Below are positions 1-12,045 of a stretch of DNA of 64,000 nucleotides, piece after piece. The translations under genes were made by a program, and so were the position numbers. The stretch is from Rhodocollybia butyracea (taxonomy: Eukaryota; Basidiomycota; Agaricomycetes; Agaricales; Omphalotaceae). How positions within the stretch are numbered: the first letter of the stretch is position 1; each line of letters begins with the position of its first letter. The notes under the pieces were generated by a model, which saw only the letters and a list, made by a program, of their open reading frames with translations, had not been told where the DNA came from and ran no database searches. Location: the NCBI GenBank assembly GCA_015501585.1, contig JADNRY010000045.1:1-64000 (forward strand), read 5' to 3'.

Positions 1-1016
1 TTACTTATTCTACTTCGTATGTGATCAGGAACTAAGCTAGCCTTAACTTGAGTTTCTGGCAGGCTTGCTAGGCTCATCTGTTGGCGACGGTTCAAGTCCA
101 GCTCGTGAACCCACTCGTAGTAGGAGCGGAAGAATGTGGTATCGAGAGAGGGATGGTAGAATGCGGCCTGTTGTTCGTCGACAACGATTGCAGCACGCAT
201 CTTGTCTTGCAGTGAGCGAATGCGGTGAACAGTAATAGAGAGACGTTTCGTCAATGGCGTTGTTCAGCAAGTCAATCATTTGAGATTTGGACATCTCACG
301 AGGTGTGTCTTCTAGGATAGTCACACCTTCGTAGACATGAGAGCGAACGCAGGGATGGAGATGGAACCATCACCGGGAAAACGTTTGTTTCTGAAGTTTA
401 CGCCAGTAAGAGTCAAACCAGGTGGGACCGAAGGTCGTGGTCACGGATACGGGCAATGAAAGCTTTGAAGGGAAGAGTGATGAGTTCGTCATTGTGTTTT
501 GCAATATATTTCTGAGTCTCAGGATCCAGGAGCGAGCCCAGCATCTTGCCAGTCAGTTCAGTCGCCGGGATACCCTTGTATTTTGACCATTGGTTGCCAC
601 TAAGGTAAAGCTTGTAATAAGCTTCAGGCGTACCCTTGCCAGCGGTCATGTAACCTGGCTTCGAATGATCTCCGTTCTCAGGTACATGACTTGGGCGTGG
701 ATAGAAGAGATGACAGGAGGAAAGGTGTTGGCAGGCATAATGAAAGAGTATTTGGATTCAGAGTCGGAGTCGAGGTAAAAGAGAGAAGGTTGGGAGACGG
801 GAAAGAGTTGAATGAAGTTTAAGTGATGTTCAGGACCGATATCGATTTCTTCTTCATCAAAGAAGGGCAGGAGAGCAAGCGTTGACCATTCAGTGGCAGC
901 TTCGCGTGAGCGACGACGTGTGTTCGGATAACTGAGTATAAAAGGTTATTCATGTACGGGTTGACGATACTCACAAAGAGCTCGTTGGGAACGCCAGAAT
1001 GTTACTTCCAGACCGT
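1..1016 (-). pseudogene. Frame-broken relic of an unrecognised (possibly Gag-like) protein
   Basis: Read on the minus strand, good coding sequence runs from about 1016 to the window edge but changes frame at least four times, near 655, 435, 324 and 245, without splice signals at those points. A plausible intron (GTGAGT...CAG) lies at about 932-974. Recognisable stretches include WSTLALLPFFDEEE, MTAGKGTPEAYYKLY, LPFKAFIARIRDHD and FRSYYEWVHELDLNRR. The last parts loosely recall the Gag-like domain common in agaricomycete retroelement remnants, but I cannot assign it firmly. The frame changes make a working protein unlikely. The relic runs off the left edge of the window. Confidence 0.45.
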
Positions 1017-2639
1017 TAATCGAGGTATGAACTATGTACAGGTAACGTTGAGCGAGAATCCGTAAAGGCGAGTTGTTTTAATTCTTGTAAAAAGAGAATG
1101 CAGGCAGCGTTGAACGATTTTCAAGAACACGAGAAGTTTTAATAAACTTCGAGCGATATTAAAAAAAAAGTGGAAGCTTGTCATCGAGAGCGATGACAAG
1201 CAACACTAGAAGAAAGAAAGACTCACTATCACACAGAAGTAATATGCACGGAGTGTATTAGTGAGGCAATGAGATGAGAGAAGGTGGAAGTAAGTGGAGA
1301 AGAGACAGATAGGCTACTAGAAGATCGCGTATGTATTTATAGGTACGAGAGCAAATAGTACAAAATAGCATATAGTCGTGACAAGAACGTGATGTGATTG
1401 TAGGCGTCAGAGCTGTAAGCACGTAGCAGGCTTACAAGAACAATTTTTTAAGATCAGAAGAATACCATGAACTCACATCAAAGACATCAATCTTAAGAGG
1501 GTATTTCTTAAGAGCACTCTAAAACTTGCCTCTTTGCTATCAGAGTCACCTGGTGCCACTACAGCACACAAGTCAATCTTGAACTGAGAAGGCGCATCAA
1601 CGACCTGTTTACGAGGGCAATTTATTGCCGAGTTTCTAGTCCTGGAAAATGCGTACCTTAATCCTGTTAAGGTAATTACTTCCGTTGATTGTGGGGCAAT
1701 AATGCAAATTAAACGTTGGTGACGTAGGTGTTTACACAAACTAAAAGTCTTCAATGAAACCATCCCATTCGTCTTTCATTGTTCTGTCAATCCCACAACG
1801 TTTCCCTTCCTTGAGTATGATCTAAAAAATCACCCCCAGTCAGAACCTACAACGAGAATATATGTGAAAATCTGAGAAAATCGGCAAATCTGAAATCACG
1901 CAGATGCCGCTCAAAATTTGCAGATAATTGTCGTTTTATCTGCGTTTATCCGAGAATTTTCTGCGATTACATACGGGTACAGACATGATCCAAGAATACA
2001 TGTTATCTACTGTACTACACCCCGCTCCGCCTGCTCCCCCTATGCCTTTTCTCCACTCTCAATACATTACATGCCTATTATAGATCTTGTAAGCCAATTG
2101 AACGTCGTAAGCGATAGTAAAGTAGTTGCTTACAGTCCTAAGTACCGTCTTTTCGTTGTTTCACTCACGGTCTTCCAAGTTTAATAAGAGCTAAGTTACA
2201 GCGTGTGCGCAAATAAGAAGCAAAATACATACCGCTTCTTCTGCCAGTGAGATTCCCCAGCGTTCATTGAGCTGTCCTTTACTTAAATCCAGTATTGTTG
2301 TAAGAAGATGCGCGCCGAAGAGGGAACTAAAAACGCCGTTATGAACATGAACCAATGAAATACCAAGCTAGCGTACCGGGGAGTAACCTTGTCCCTGTTG
2401 AACACAAACAGTTTTGAAGTTTTTGGTTAAAGTTTTCGGAATCGTCATTGTGGTGTTTTTCTTTGGTCCCTTCACGATTGGAATAGCTGTTTTGAACTCA
2501 GAAGTGGAGGGTGCTGCGACCATTGAGGATATTTTGAGGGTCATTATATGTGTATACGATGTGAGTGACGTTGTAAGCAAACGGATGACCTTAAAAACTT
2601 ACAGTGCACCGCAGCTCATTCGCCACAGGGATATCGACC
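1017..2639. other. No gene recognised
   Basis: Only short open frames without splice logic or recognisable motifs are present. The stretch 1060-1460 is AT-rich with short purine runs. I see no transposon ends or RNA gene here. Confidence 0.4.
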
Positions 2640-3060
2640 CTGTTAGTAGCGGCAATGTCAGTATTGTTGAATATTGCCCACATTATACAACCAACCTGGT
2701 TGAAAATGGAAGTGCAGACATTGTTGGTAACAGAATTGCGAGCAGTATAACAAGCGGTATAACAAGCGGAACTACAACCGGAATTGTGAGCGTTGTTTGT
2801 ACAGGAAGTCTGACCACGGTAGGCAATGGTGTTGTGTGTATAATCTGAAAGAGAAGTAAGAGCGTCCCAATCTGGCAATGGAATTGCGAGCGTTGTTGGT
2901 GACAAAATTGAGGATTTTTGCAGCTGGGTTGCAAGCAGCCGGTCACAGAAATATGGGTGTCGTTGGTAATAGAATTGTGGTTGTGGTTGGTGGCGGAATT
3001 GTGAGCGTCGTTGACAGAGTTGCAAGCATCGTTGGTGGACAGCGCATTTCCTGACTCGTC
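2640..3060. repeat. Degenerate ~30-bp direct repeats
   Basis: A motif close to GGTAATAGAATTGTGAGCG followed by TTGTTGGT recurs imperfectly near 2727, 2781, 2873, 2970 and 3000, with further half copies between. Translated on either strand it gives long low-complexity frames (VGNRIAS-type on plus, NNAHNS-type on minus). These frames follow from the repeat and I do not treat them as genes. Confidence 0.5.
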
Positions 3061-3309
3061 ATTCAATGAGAACAAGTTGTTAGTCGAATTAGAATCTGAC
3101 GCACCTCATTGTTTGTTTCCTTCGTCTCCGTCTTCTGTCATCATCTAAAATATAACGCATACACTTCGACCCACAGAGATGTTTGAACAAGCTCCAGTTT
3201 CTGTTTGTAGTGACGAATATGCCAGATCAATGAAGAATTCTGCGAAAACTTGTTGCACGCGTGCCAAAAATCTTGCAAGCACGTCCAGAAGCTGTGATTC
3301 TAAAGGCTA

Positions 3310-3780
3310 TGAGCAGCAGCGTAGGCAGAAGACGTGTCCGCACCCGAGACAGATGGGTTTAAATGCAATGTTAGTGCATATCATGCACCAGTAGTCATCG
3401 AGCTGGGAGATGATGGAGAGCAGGGCGTCGCCAAGCGCTTGTATGAGGAGTCCAGAGAGAGAGAGGGGAGAGGTATTGGGGAGGTGTTGATGAGAGCAGA
3501 GGACGAGTTCGTGTTGGAGTGTGGAGCCAGTGTGAGTGTTTGAGTAAAGTCTTGCCCGTTGGAAAAACAACACGTAGAGCGGTTATTGTGTTTCTCCAGA
3601 ACTTTGCGTGTTCCATCAGCATTTGCTAGCAGTGACGTGAGTTAAAACTCAACAACTGATACGATGAAACACACCTTTTTGATGGTCAATGTCAACATAT
3701 TACGCTCTAAATCCGACTGAAGTGCTTCATGGCTGTCTTTGCGCTTGAGTTTTCGTTCATCGCTAATGCTGCTCGGCAAA
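3310..3780 (-). pseudogene. SPX-RING ubiquitin-ligase fragment
   Basis: The minus strand encodes the end of an SPX-like domain (SDERKLKRKDSHEALQ...), a 49-nt intron at 3626-3674 (GTGTGT...GCTAG), then NADGTRKVLEKHNNRS, which matches the conserved RKxLKKHDK core of SPX domains. After a frame change it continues into the start of a RING finger, LDDYWCMICTNIAFKPI followed by CLGCGHVFCLRC. The second half of the RING and everything after it are missing. In fungi SPX-RING proteins are E3 ligases tied to phosphate sensing. The frame changes and missing C-terminus mark this as a relic. It abuts the metacaspase fragment on the same strand. Confidence 0.65.
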
Positions 3781-3804
3781 ATCCTTCAGTCGCTTCTCGT
3801 ATTG

Positions 3805-4185
3805 TCAATGGACCGTGTGACACGAGTCAAAGACAGCTGTGAGATGTACACCCAGAGCAAGTGGTGATACTAGACCAAGACATAAATTGTCGTTGATTAT
3901 GATATTCCGCTGAGAGGCAGCAATATCATGCTGGGATGCGCCTTTGAGAGCGATAGAATCAACCCAAAAGATACAATCGTCTTTGAAATCCATTTCATCG
4001 CCGGTTCTGTCTGCAAGCTGACCGCCATGACCAGAGTAATGGAAAAGAAACAAATTGTGGGCCTTGTGGAAGCGGCTTTTTGACAACGGAGAACGGAAAT
4101 CAGCGAAAGTGTCAACTTTGAATATAAATAGACTACAACCTTAGATCTCCTTCTGAAGATCTCATGTTCAACCGAAAAATATCAA
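3805..4185 (-). pseudogene. Metacaspase p20 fragment
   Basis: The minus strand encodes a caspase-like p20 core: HYSGHGGQ carries the catalytic His, the acidic TGDEMDFKDD stretch follows, and TAVFDSCHT carries the catalytic Cys. Upstream, VDTFADFRSPLSKSRF and possibly another short exon (LREHEEW, near 4190-4240) extend it. The usual small subunit after FDSCHSG is absent: four codons beyond the Cys-His pair the frame ends and SPX-RING sequence begins. Fungal metacaspases are Arg/Lys-specific cysteine proteases involved in stress and cell death. Both catalytic residues survive but the gene is truncated at both ends. The Helitron begins about 150 bp beyond its 5' side. Confidence 0.75.
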
Positions 4186-4345
4186 CGCACTCACCCATTC
4201 CTCATGCTCGCGCAAACCATAAACTGGCCACAGCTACTGTCATAAATAAGCGCTGAAAAATCATGTGATTCTTTATCCCTTCTCTCTTCTTCTCAACGAT
4301 GAAACTTCTATATTTTGCTGTTACAGTGTTTGTATCTATGCTAGG

Positions 4346-4365
4346 TAGGAACACGTGTGTTCCTA
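4346..4365. repeat. Perfect palindrome near Helitron 5' end
   Basis: TAGGAACAC, a 2-nt loop GT, then GTGTTCCTA gives two 9-bp arms. It lies just inside the proposed 5' terminus and could act in transposase recognition. That role is inferred from position only. Confidence 0.6.
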
Positions 4366-7300
4366 CAGAATATGTACTATCAAAAGGTGTGTGACCTATA
4401 CCGAAATTCCATCTATGTAGTAATAACTGTTGTCTCATCTACTATAGACATTATCACTGAATCCTCAGGCATAACTAGTGCTGATCAGCCTAGTTTTCAG
4501 CCTATTAAATATTGTTGGGCATTTTTGCCTGATTTTGATAAAATATACAGGGCAGAGCCTGATAAAAATATGAATAGTGATTCAAATTACAGTGGCATTA
4601 CTGATTTCTTCCACCCCATTAAATCCATCTGTTATCCATCTTTTGAACACTCCCATATAACTTCCTCACAAACTGATGAATATATCATGGAACCTGTCCA
4701 ATGCTCACTTGGGATTCCTCCTAAGATGTATATGTATGTTTTACAGATAAATGTTTCAATTTTTCGTTTTATGCTTCTTCTATTGTTCACAATATTGTAT
4801 GCAAAACATACTTATACACACTTCAGCATACAATGCACCGAAGTGATTTCCAAAGTCGTTTATACAATCTTCATATCTTGTGTACAATTGATCATCCACT
4901 ATACTTTGTTTTGCATAGTGTATTATGCAAATATTGTACAGCCGTTTCATTCCACCAAAATAGACTACCAAATATACAGTATTTCTTCATTTTGTCAGGA
5001 TTTTGTCAATGGTTTCAAAGACAGCTATTAATACATCATGAACAACTTCAGTTTCCCAGATTTCCAGTTGATTCCTCTTTGTATGATTTGCGATTAGTAC
5101 ATTCGTCTACTGTTGTTGGTGGTGGGGTAGGCAAAGGAAGGCCTTCCCTCACTGTTTCTGGAAGTCAATTACAGCCATATATCATTTCCTTACAGGAACT
5201 GAATACTACAGATCAATGTATCTTTATTGATTCTCTCAGTGATGTAGATTTCTTATCTCATGGAGATCCTGACATATTATGCAAAATGCCATTATCAGTA
5301 TTAAATAGATATGCCACTGTGGAAAAAATGACAAAGCTGTTGCAATCACACTCTGGAATTCCCAAACTTCACTATACTCGCGCAAAACTAAATGAGATAC
5401 TTACAGATCATCATTGTTCAACATGTGAAGATGATGTATATTGTTTTAGATTGACAAATGATCACCTAGTATCCCTGAAAACAGAGAAGGATTCTTTGAA
5501 TATTGTTGATAAATTAAATATTCAACAAGATCGCTTAAATGTGCAAGTTTTTCCTCCATTACCACGCACACAAACAAATATTGAGTCAATTGTAAATTCA
5601 TTCACTAATGGCTTTCATTGTTCTGAATTTGAAGAAAGAGGATGCAAGGTTTGTGGTCGTCTGACCCTTAAACGTAGTATGATCAGTGATTATTCCATTA
5701 GAACTAACATTGATATTCTTTGTGCAAAAAAATGTTGTAAGATTGGAACGTTGCACTAGTAATGATCCCATTTCTTATTCACATTTGCCTATTTTTGCTG
5801 AAAATTGTGAGTTAATATGTCGTGAGTGCTACAATTGTATTAAAGAAGGTGTAATACCCAAGCAAGCCTTGGCAAATAACTTGTGGATAGGTTCACAACC
5901 TAAAGAATTACAACACTTGACTTGGATGGAACAAATGTGCATTTCTCGAGTCCGTCATAATTTCTGTATTGCTCGCCTTAGCAAAGGAGGAACTAAATTA
6001 ATTGCAAATGCTGTTATGTTTGCAAATCCAACTGCACTGTTATATGACACATTACCACCTCCAATAAATACTTTGGATGACATTCTTGCAGTTGTATTTA
6101 CTGGACCTTCAGAAGCTCTTCCAGAGGATCTGAAGCGCTCACCATTTTATGTTCGAAGAAAAGCTATATTTGATGCATTAACTTGGCTGAAACTCAATCA
6201 TCCAGATTATTCAGATCTTGATATGCAGAAAACTGTGGATAATTTGTCATTGTATCCTGAAGGAGGTATTCCTGTAAACATGGATTATCAGTTTGCAGAA
6301 TCAAACAAAATTCCTGAGGCTACAGGTTTAGATAACACTGAGTTTGAAGATGGTACTGCCTCTGGACCTTGTCCTTTTAGAGTACATGGCTTAACTGAAA
6401 AACAAGTAACACATATGGGATTAGATGAGATGAAAATTCATGCATTACAATTTATTAATACAGGAGGTAATGCACTTCAAATTGAACATGGTTCACAAAT
6501 GGAGTCAATATATAATAATGTTCAACTGTATCCAAAAATGTTTCCTTGGTTGTTTCCTTATGGAGCTGGAGGTGTTGGTACTTCATCACTATCAGAATCT
6601 GAACACTTAAAACATTTACTACTATATCATGATAAGCGATTTCAAGTTGATCCTGAATTTTCACTAATTGCATTCAGTCATCATTCTATCAAATCAAGTA
6701 CTACTGGAAGTCACATATTAACACATGATCAATGATTTCCTGAAATTAAAGACCGTTTACTTAGTATAGATCCAAATATATTAGAAGAACTTTCAAAGAA
6801 ATTAAAAAGTAATAATGCTGCATATCCTGAAACTGAAGAGGAAAAAAACTGTTATCGCTTATTAAAAGATTTGGATCTTCTTGCTTGGCGAGTAGATGGT
6901 TCCAACACAAATAAAAAATTTCAGCGCAGTGAAATCAATGCTCTTTGTGATCACTGGGGTAGCCCTTCCTGGTACATTACAGTGTCACCATCAGATACTA
7001 AACATCCTATATGTATTTATCTTGCTGATAATGGAAACAACCATCTCTATTCTCCTACTTTACATGGGCTTACTGAACGAGCAAAAATTGTAATAGATAA
7101 TCCAGTTGCTCATGCACGTTTCTTTGATTTTTTCATTCGTCACTTTCTTAAAGAAATTATAGGTGTTGATTCAACTAATGAAGGTTGGTTTGGAGATCCT
7201 GCAGCATTTTATGCAACTGTAGAGCAACAAGGACGCCTGGCACTACATCTACATATGTTGTTATGGATACGTGGAGCTTTTTCACCTCAAGAAATACATG

Positions 7301-10300
7301 ATCGTCTACTTGATAGTAATTCAACATTTAATAAAAACCTTGTTAGCTATCTTGAAAGCACATTCAGTGGTGATTTCATTACAGGTAATAAGATTGAGGT
7401 GGAAGTTCTTTCTGAAACTATAGCTGCATTGGAGGGATCTGAATTACCTACTCATAGTATTCCTGTTGCTGTGCCTGCTGCATGTAAATTACATTGTCAT
7501 AATTGTAGATTCTGCAAAGCTAATGAACATTGGTGGATTAGATATCAACAACATACAGATTATATTTTGTATAAAAGTAACTTACATGATCATGAGCTTG
7601 GATTGTCAAGGAATGATAAAGGGAAAGGATTGTTAGGATATTGTGGGAAAAATAAATATGGAACATGCAAAGCTCGATTTCCTAGACCATGTTTTACTTC
7701 TACAACTGTAGATCCCGAGTCTGGACATATAAATTTCAAGAAATTAGAGCCTGATATGAATACTGTTTCTCACGTCTTGACATATCTTCTTAGATGCAAC
7801 ACTGATGTTACATGTCTGCTTTCCGGAACAGCTATTAAGTTTGTCATCGCCTATATTACTGATTATGTTTCTAAAAATCCTTTAAAAACTTATATGGTTT
7901 TTGACACTATTAAATCAGTATATAAAAAGAATCAAGAACTTATTACAGATGATTCCATTGATCGTTTAGAGCGTGCAAGACAAGTAATTAATAAAATTGT
8001 TAATGCATTAACAGCACGCACTGAAATTGGATCACCTATGGCTGCCATGTATTTGTTAGGTAATCCTGATCATTATACTAATCACAGTTTCATATCTTTA
8101 CCATGGAGGAGATTTGTTCATCAAGTGGAAATTGATACTACATGTAACAAAATACATACACTATATGAAACTGAAGATGATCTAATACAAATCAAAAAAG
8201 TTAATGGCAATTATGTAGGTCTTTCTCCTGTTATTAATTATACTAGGCATCCAAAGGAATTTGAAGATTTATGTGTATATGACTGGATTCGCTTACACTG
8301 CTCACAAAGAATTGTGAAAACAAACTATGATAATGATAATGACAACAATGGTAATTTATCAGATGTTGACAAACATCTTGAAACACTGCGAAAGGCTGAA
8401 CAGACATGTCCAGTGGAAATTCCAATAAACTGTTCCCGACCTTTACATACACACCCTCTGTATCCAACACATGTATATCATTGTGTGCATGACAAATCTG
8501 ATATTGTTGCTAATTTCATTGGAGGCACACTACCAAGATATGATAAAGGTGACCAAGAATATTATGCATGCTGCATGCTTACATTATTCAAACCTTGGAG
8601 AACTGGAAATGATCTTAAGAATATTGAAGATACATGGAATAGTGCTTTCACAGCTTCTTCATTTAGTGATCGACAACTTGAATTAATGAGAAACATTCAA
8701 ATGAAACATGAATGTCGAGATGCACGGGATGATTTTTCTCTTCAGCAGTCAAAAGATTCAGAAGTTATGAAGAAGATGTATACACCTTTCAAAAACTTTG
8801 ATGAAGATAGTGCCAATACCTGTGATCAACAGCAATATACTGATAACATTATTGATGACTTTGAGGTAGACTATCGCCTGTATGCCAAAGGTTCATATGG
8901 TAAAAAATTGCAACAGAAATCATCTAAAATTAAAGCAATACTTGATAATCTTCATTTATCCGAAACTGTAAACACTATCACTAACGACAGTATTCCAATC
9001 ACAAGACCAAATTCACTGCAACCCAGTGATTGGCATAAAATCATAGAATCTGCTCGAACTACACTAATTGATAAAAACAAAGCTGCACAGTGTAAAACCA
9101 AAAATCAAACATTCCATTATAATCTTAGTATTGGAGGTAATGTACATATTGTAGATGACTCTTTCTTCAATACTAAATTCAACATGCATAATGATAGTCT
9201 AATGACATTGATTACTGATGTTGTTGCTGGTAAATTTTCTGAACAGAATTTTGCTCTGAATTCTGAACAAGAGAGGGCATTTCGGATTATTGCCAATTAT
9301 ATTTCTTTACCTCATCAGAAACAGTTATTAATGTATCTAGGAGGGATGGGAGGTACAGGCAAAACAGAAGTATTGAAATCTGTACTTGCATATTTTTCAG
9401 AAAGAAATGAATCATATAGATTTAAAGTAGTAGCACCAACAGGATCTGCAGCTGCATTAATAGGTGGTAATACATATCATGCAGTAATTGGCATTAATGA
9501 CCGTCAAAATATTGATACTATCTCTGAAGCTACAATAGGAAAGGTTAGAGATAACTTAAAAGGAGTGCAATATATTTTTTTAGATGAAGTTTCAATGCTA
9601 TCCTGTCATGATCTTGCCAAAATTTCAAAACGGTTAGCAATTGTTACTGGTAACCATGACTTACCATCTGGTGGAATGAATATGATATTTGCAGGTGACT
9701 TCGCTCAATTACCACCAGTAGTAGGACATGGTGCAAGTGGTAGCACTGTTGCATTATACTCACAACCACCAGAAATTGGTGATAATGAACGCAGTATTGA
9801 TCATGCATTGGGAAAGGCTTTATGGCATCAAGTTACTACAGTGGTAATTTTACGGAAGAATATGCGACAGCAAAAAGAAACTGATATTGATTCTAAACTC
9901 AGGCGTGCTCTAGAACATTTACGATACAAAAACTGTGATAGTGCTGATTTATCATTTTTAGAAAGTAGATGTGTTAGCAGTAGCAAGTCAAATCCTGATT
10001 TAACATCTCCTACATTTCGACATGGCTCTGTCATATGTGGAACTAATATATATAAAGATACATTCAATGAAATGGGCTGTCAGAGATTTGCTTGAGACAC
10101 TGGACAGCGTTTAAGTTCATTTTACTCCATTGATACACTGTGTCAAGAAAAGTTAACTGAAAAAAGGAATAGAAAACAAAAAGGAATGAAAATACTCCAA
10201 CCATCGACACTGTCAAGACAAATAAAGGAAATGCTATGGAATCAACCAAGTTCATCCGCTACTCAGTTAATTGGAGGTAGATTGGACCTATGTATGAATA

Positions 10301-11850
10301 TGCCTGTAATTATTAAGTACAACATTGCTACGGAGCTTGGTATTACAAATGGCCAGGAAGGTGTAGTTGCAGGATGGGATGCTTCTATGAGTGCAGATAA
10401 TAAACAGAGCCTAGATACACTATATGTAAAATTAACTAATCCTCCTTACAAAATTAAACTTGATAATTTACCTGAAAATGTTGTACCTATAATGAAACGA
10501 CGGCATCATACATATTTTCATTTACCAAGTGGTTGGCTTCTATCTATTAATAGAGAACAAGTTGATGTTCTTCCTATGTTTGCAATGACAGATTATGCTA
10601 GTCAAGGTAAAACAAGAAAAGTTAATATTATAGAAACTTCCACTATGACCTCATATCAATCATATTACACTGCATTGTCCCGAAGTGCCAATGCAGCTAA
10701 CACTGCTATCATTGGACAATTGAACTATGATATGTTAACGGGAGGTTTAAAAAATCATGGTTGGCTTCAGCAGGAGTTCCGACATTTAGAAATTTTAGAT
10801 GAAATAACCCGCTTACGTTGTTCAAGCAAATTACCTACTTCTGTAAAAGGAGAACGACGGCAATCATTACTTGATTCATGGTGTAAATCAAAAGGTAAAC
10901 AGTATACACCTTCTCAGTTGGATGCTGAACTTCATTGGACAGGAACTGAAATCCTTGAAGGTTTTCACACTGAGTCTATTGCAAAGAAACAGAAAACTTC
11001 TAAGCACCAGACCAATTCAGTCACCACAGTTATCCGCCCTAATCAAGGTTTAGTTTCGGATGGTTTTAATTATAGTTGTGCATATGATTGCTTGTTGACT
11101 TCTTTATATGTTATATGGAAGAGTAACCAATACTTACATATGGTGTTGAATAATCTGCATACACCTACACTAGCTTGGATTGTTTCACAATTTCACAAAT
11201 TAATATCTAATACTACAACTTTTGAATCTATACGTGATCAATTTCGAGATTGGTTATACAATATACAACCAACTACTTTTCCTAGATTTGGTCATGAAGG
11301 TACAGAAGTTGATTCTGTAGGTAACATGATACTGTACCATGATGAATATATCTATAGTAAAATCAAATCATGTATGCATTGTACTTATACTTACCCTATT
11401 ACATATGGAAATATTCCAACATTCTATGCTAACAATATTACTCCGCAATCTGTATTGGAATGGATCCAATCATTGACAGATACAGTAAGTCGTAATATAT
11501 GTAATATTTGTCATCATCAATCTGTACATGTACATTACCGATTTCATGAAAAACCTTCATTATTAATGTTTCATTTAAATCTACGGAATGATATTTTCTT
11601 TAATCATAATATTAGTCTTGAAATAGAAAATATTACTACTGCTCATTATGTGTTAAAATCTATTGTGTATCATGGCAATTTTCATTTCACATCGAGATCT
11701 ATTGAAAACGATGGTATTTGGTATTATGATGGTGCTAAATTTGGAAAAGATCTTCAACATCAAAATATAAGTAGTATACAAGGTCTTCAACATGCATGGG
11801 ATGGTCGAACAGCTATCTGTGTCATTTATGCTCTTATGGAAGAACAGTAA
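4357..11850 (+). pseudogene. Helitron Rep-Pif1 helicase transposase with C-terminal UCH-like domain (broken)
   Basis: Order: an N-terminal Cys-rich region and fungal Helitron-type domain (about 4833-6700, with WIGSQP and LPPPINTLDDILAV), the HUH/Rep domain (His pair in LHLHM at 7243-7257; YITDYVSK at about 7852-7875 with the active-site tyrosine region), then a Pif1 helicase: Walker A GGMGGTGKTE near 9343, DEVSM near 9585, GDFAQLPPV near 9693, and a C-terminal YASQGKT/TALSR part near 10590-10690. A ubiquitin-hydrolase-like tail ends the protein. From 5686 to 11850 a single frame is broken only by TGA at 6733-6735 and 10093-10095, both explained by CGA to TGA. A one-base gain in a run of seven A near 5730 joins the preceding frame. 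The N-terminus before 4833 is unclear and may contain an intron. Confidence 0.85.
11041..11820 (+). other. UCH/USP-like cysteine-protease domain at the end of the Helitron protein
   Basis: GLVSDGFNYSCAYDCLLTSLY resembles the Cys box of ubiquitin-specific proteases (GLxNxGNxCYxNSxLQxL spacing, Cys retained). About 230 residues later, YVLKSIVYHGNFHFTSRS followed by DGIWYYDG resembles the His box (Y-x-L-x-x-I-x-x-H ... W-x-x-D). A CxxC pair (SKIKSCMHC) and CNICHH in between look like the zinc-finger insert of USPs. OTU-type proteases are known in some Helitrons; a USP-like tail is my inference from these motifs. Confidence 0.5.
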
Positions 11851-11872
11851 ATACTTTAAGACTTACAACATC

Positions 11873-11992
11873 ATGCTCAGCGGGTGTATATTGAATGCAG
11901 CGTATCAGTATCATGCCTTGCAGGTGGATATTATGCTCAGCGGGTGGATATTATATGCAGCGCATTAGTATCATGCCCTGCGGGTGGATATG
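11873..11992. repeat. Two 60-bp direct repeats in the Helitron 3' end
   Basis: ATGCTCAGCGGGTG starts copies at 11873 and 11933, exactly 60 bp apart. Each copy contains a second half-repeat (ATGCC...GGTGGATAT), so the stretch is roughly four related ~30-bp blocks. It lies between the transposase stop and the proposed 3' terminus. Confidence 0.75.
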
Positions 11993-12045
11993 ACAGCTTT
12001 TGGCAATATAACTCTCTTCAAATACAATCCATTGCGCAACGCTAA

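Larger units (their letters stand above)
4335..12045 (+). mobile_element. Helitron, autonomous type, near complete
   Basis: A 7.7-kb AT-rich block stands out from its GC-richer surroundings and encodes one long Rep-helicase protein. Proposed ends: 5' TC at 4335-4336 preceded by A, 10 bp before a 20-bp palindrome; 3' CTAA at 12042-12045 right after the palindrome TTGCGCAA at 12032-12039. Helitrons normally start TC, end CTRR with a short hairpin just before, and insert between A and T. The 5' side fits, but the base after CTAA is G rather than T, so the 3' end is less certain. No terminal inverted repeats or target duplication were seen, as expected for the class. Confidence 0.75.

Noticed and set aside
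2414..3075. 144-aa and 130-aa frames on both strands
   Set aside because: They are produced by the degenerate ~30-bp repeat.
12042..12045. CTAA as a certain Helitron 3' end
   Set aside because: Kept only as a proposal: the next base is G rather than the expected T, and the hairpin is just 8 bp.
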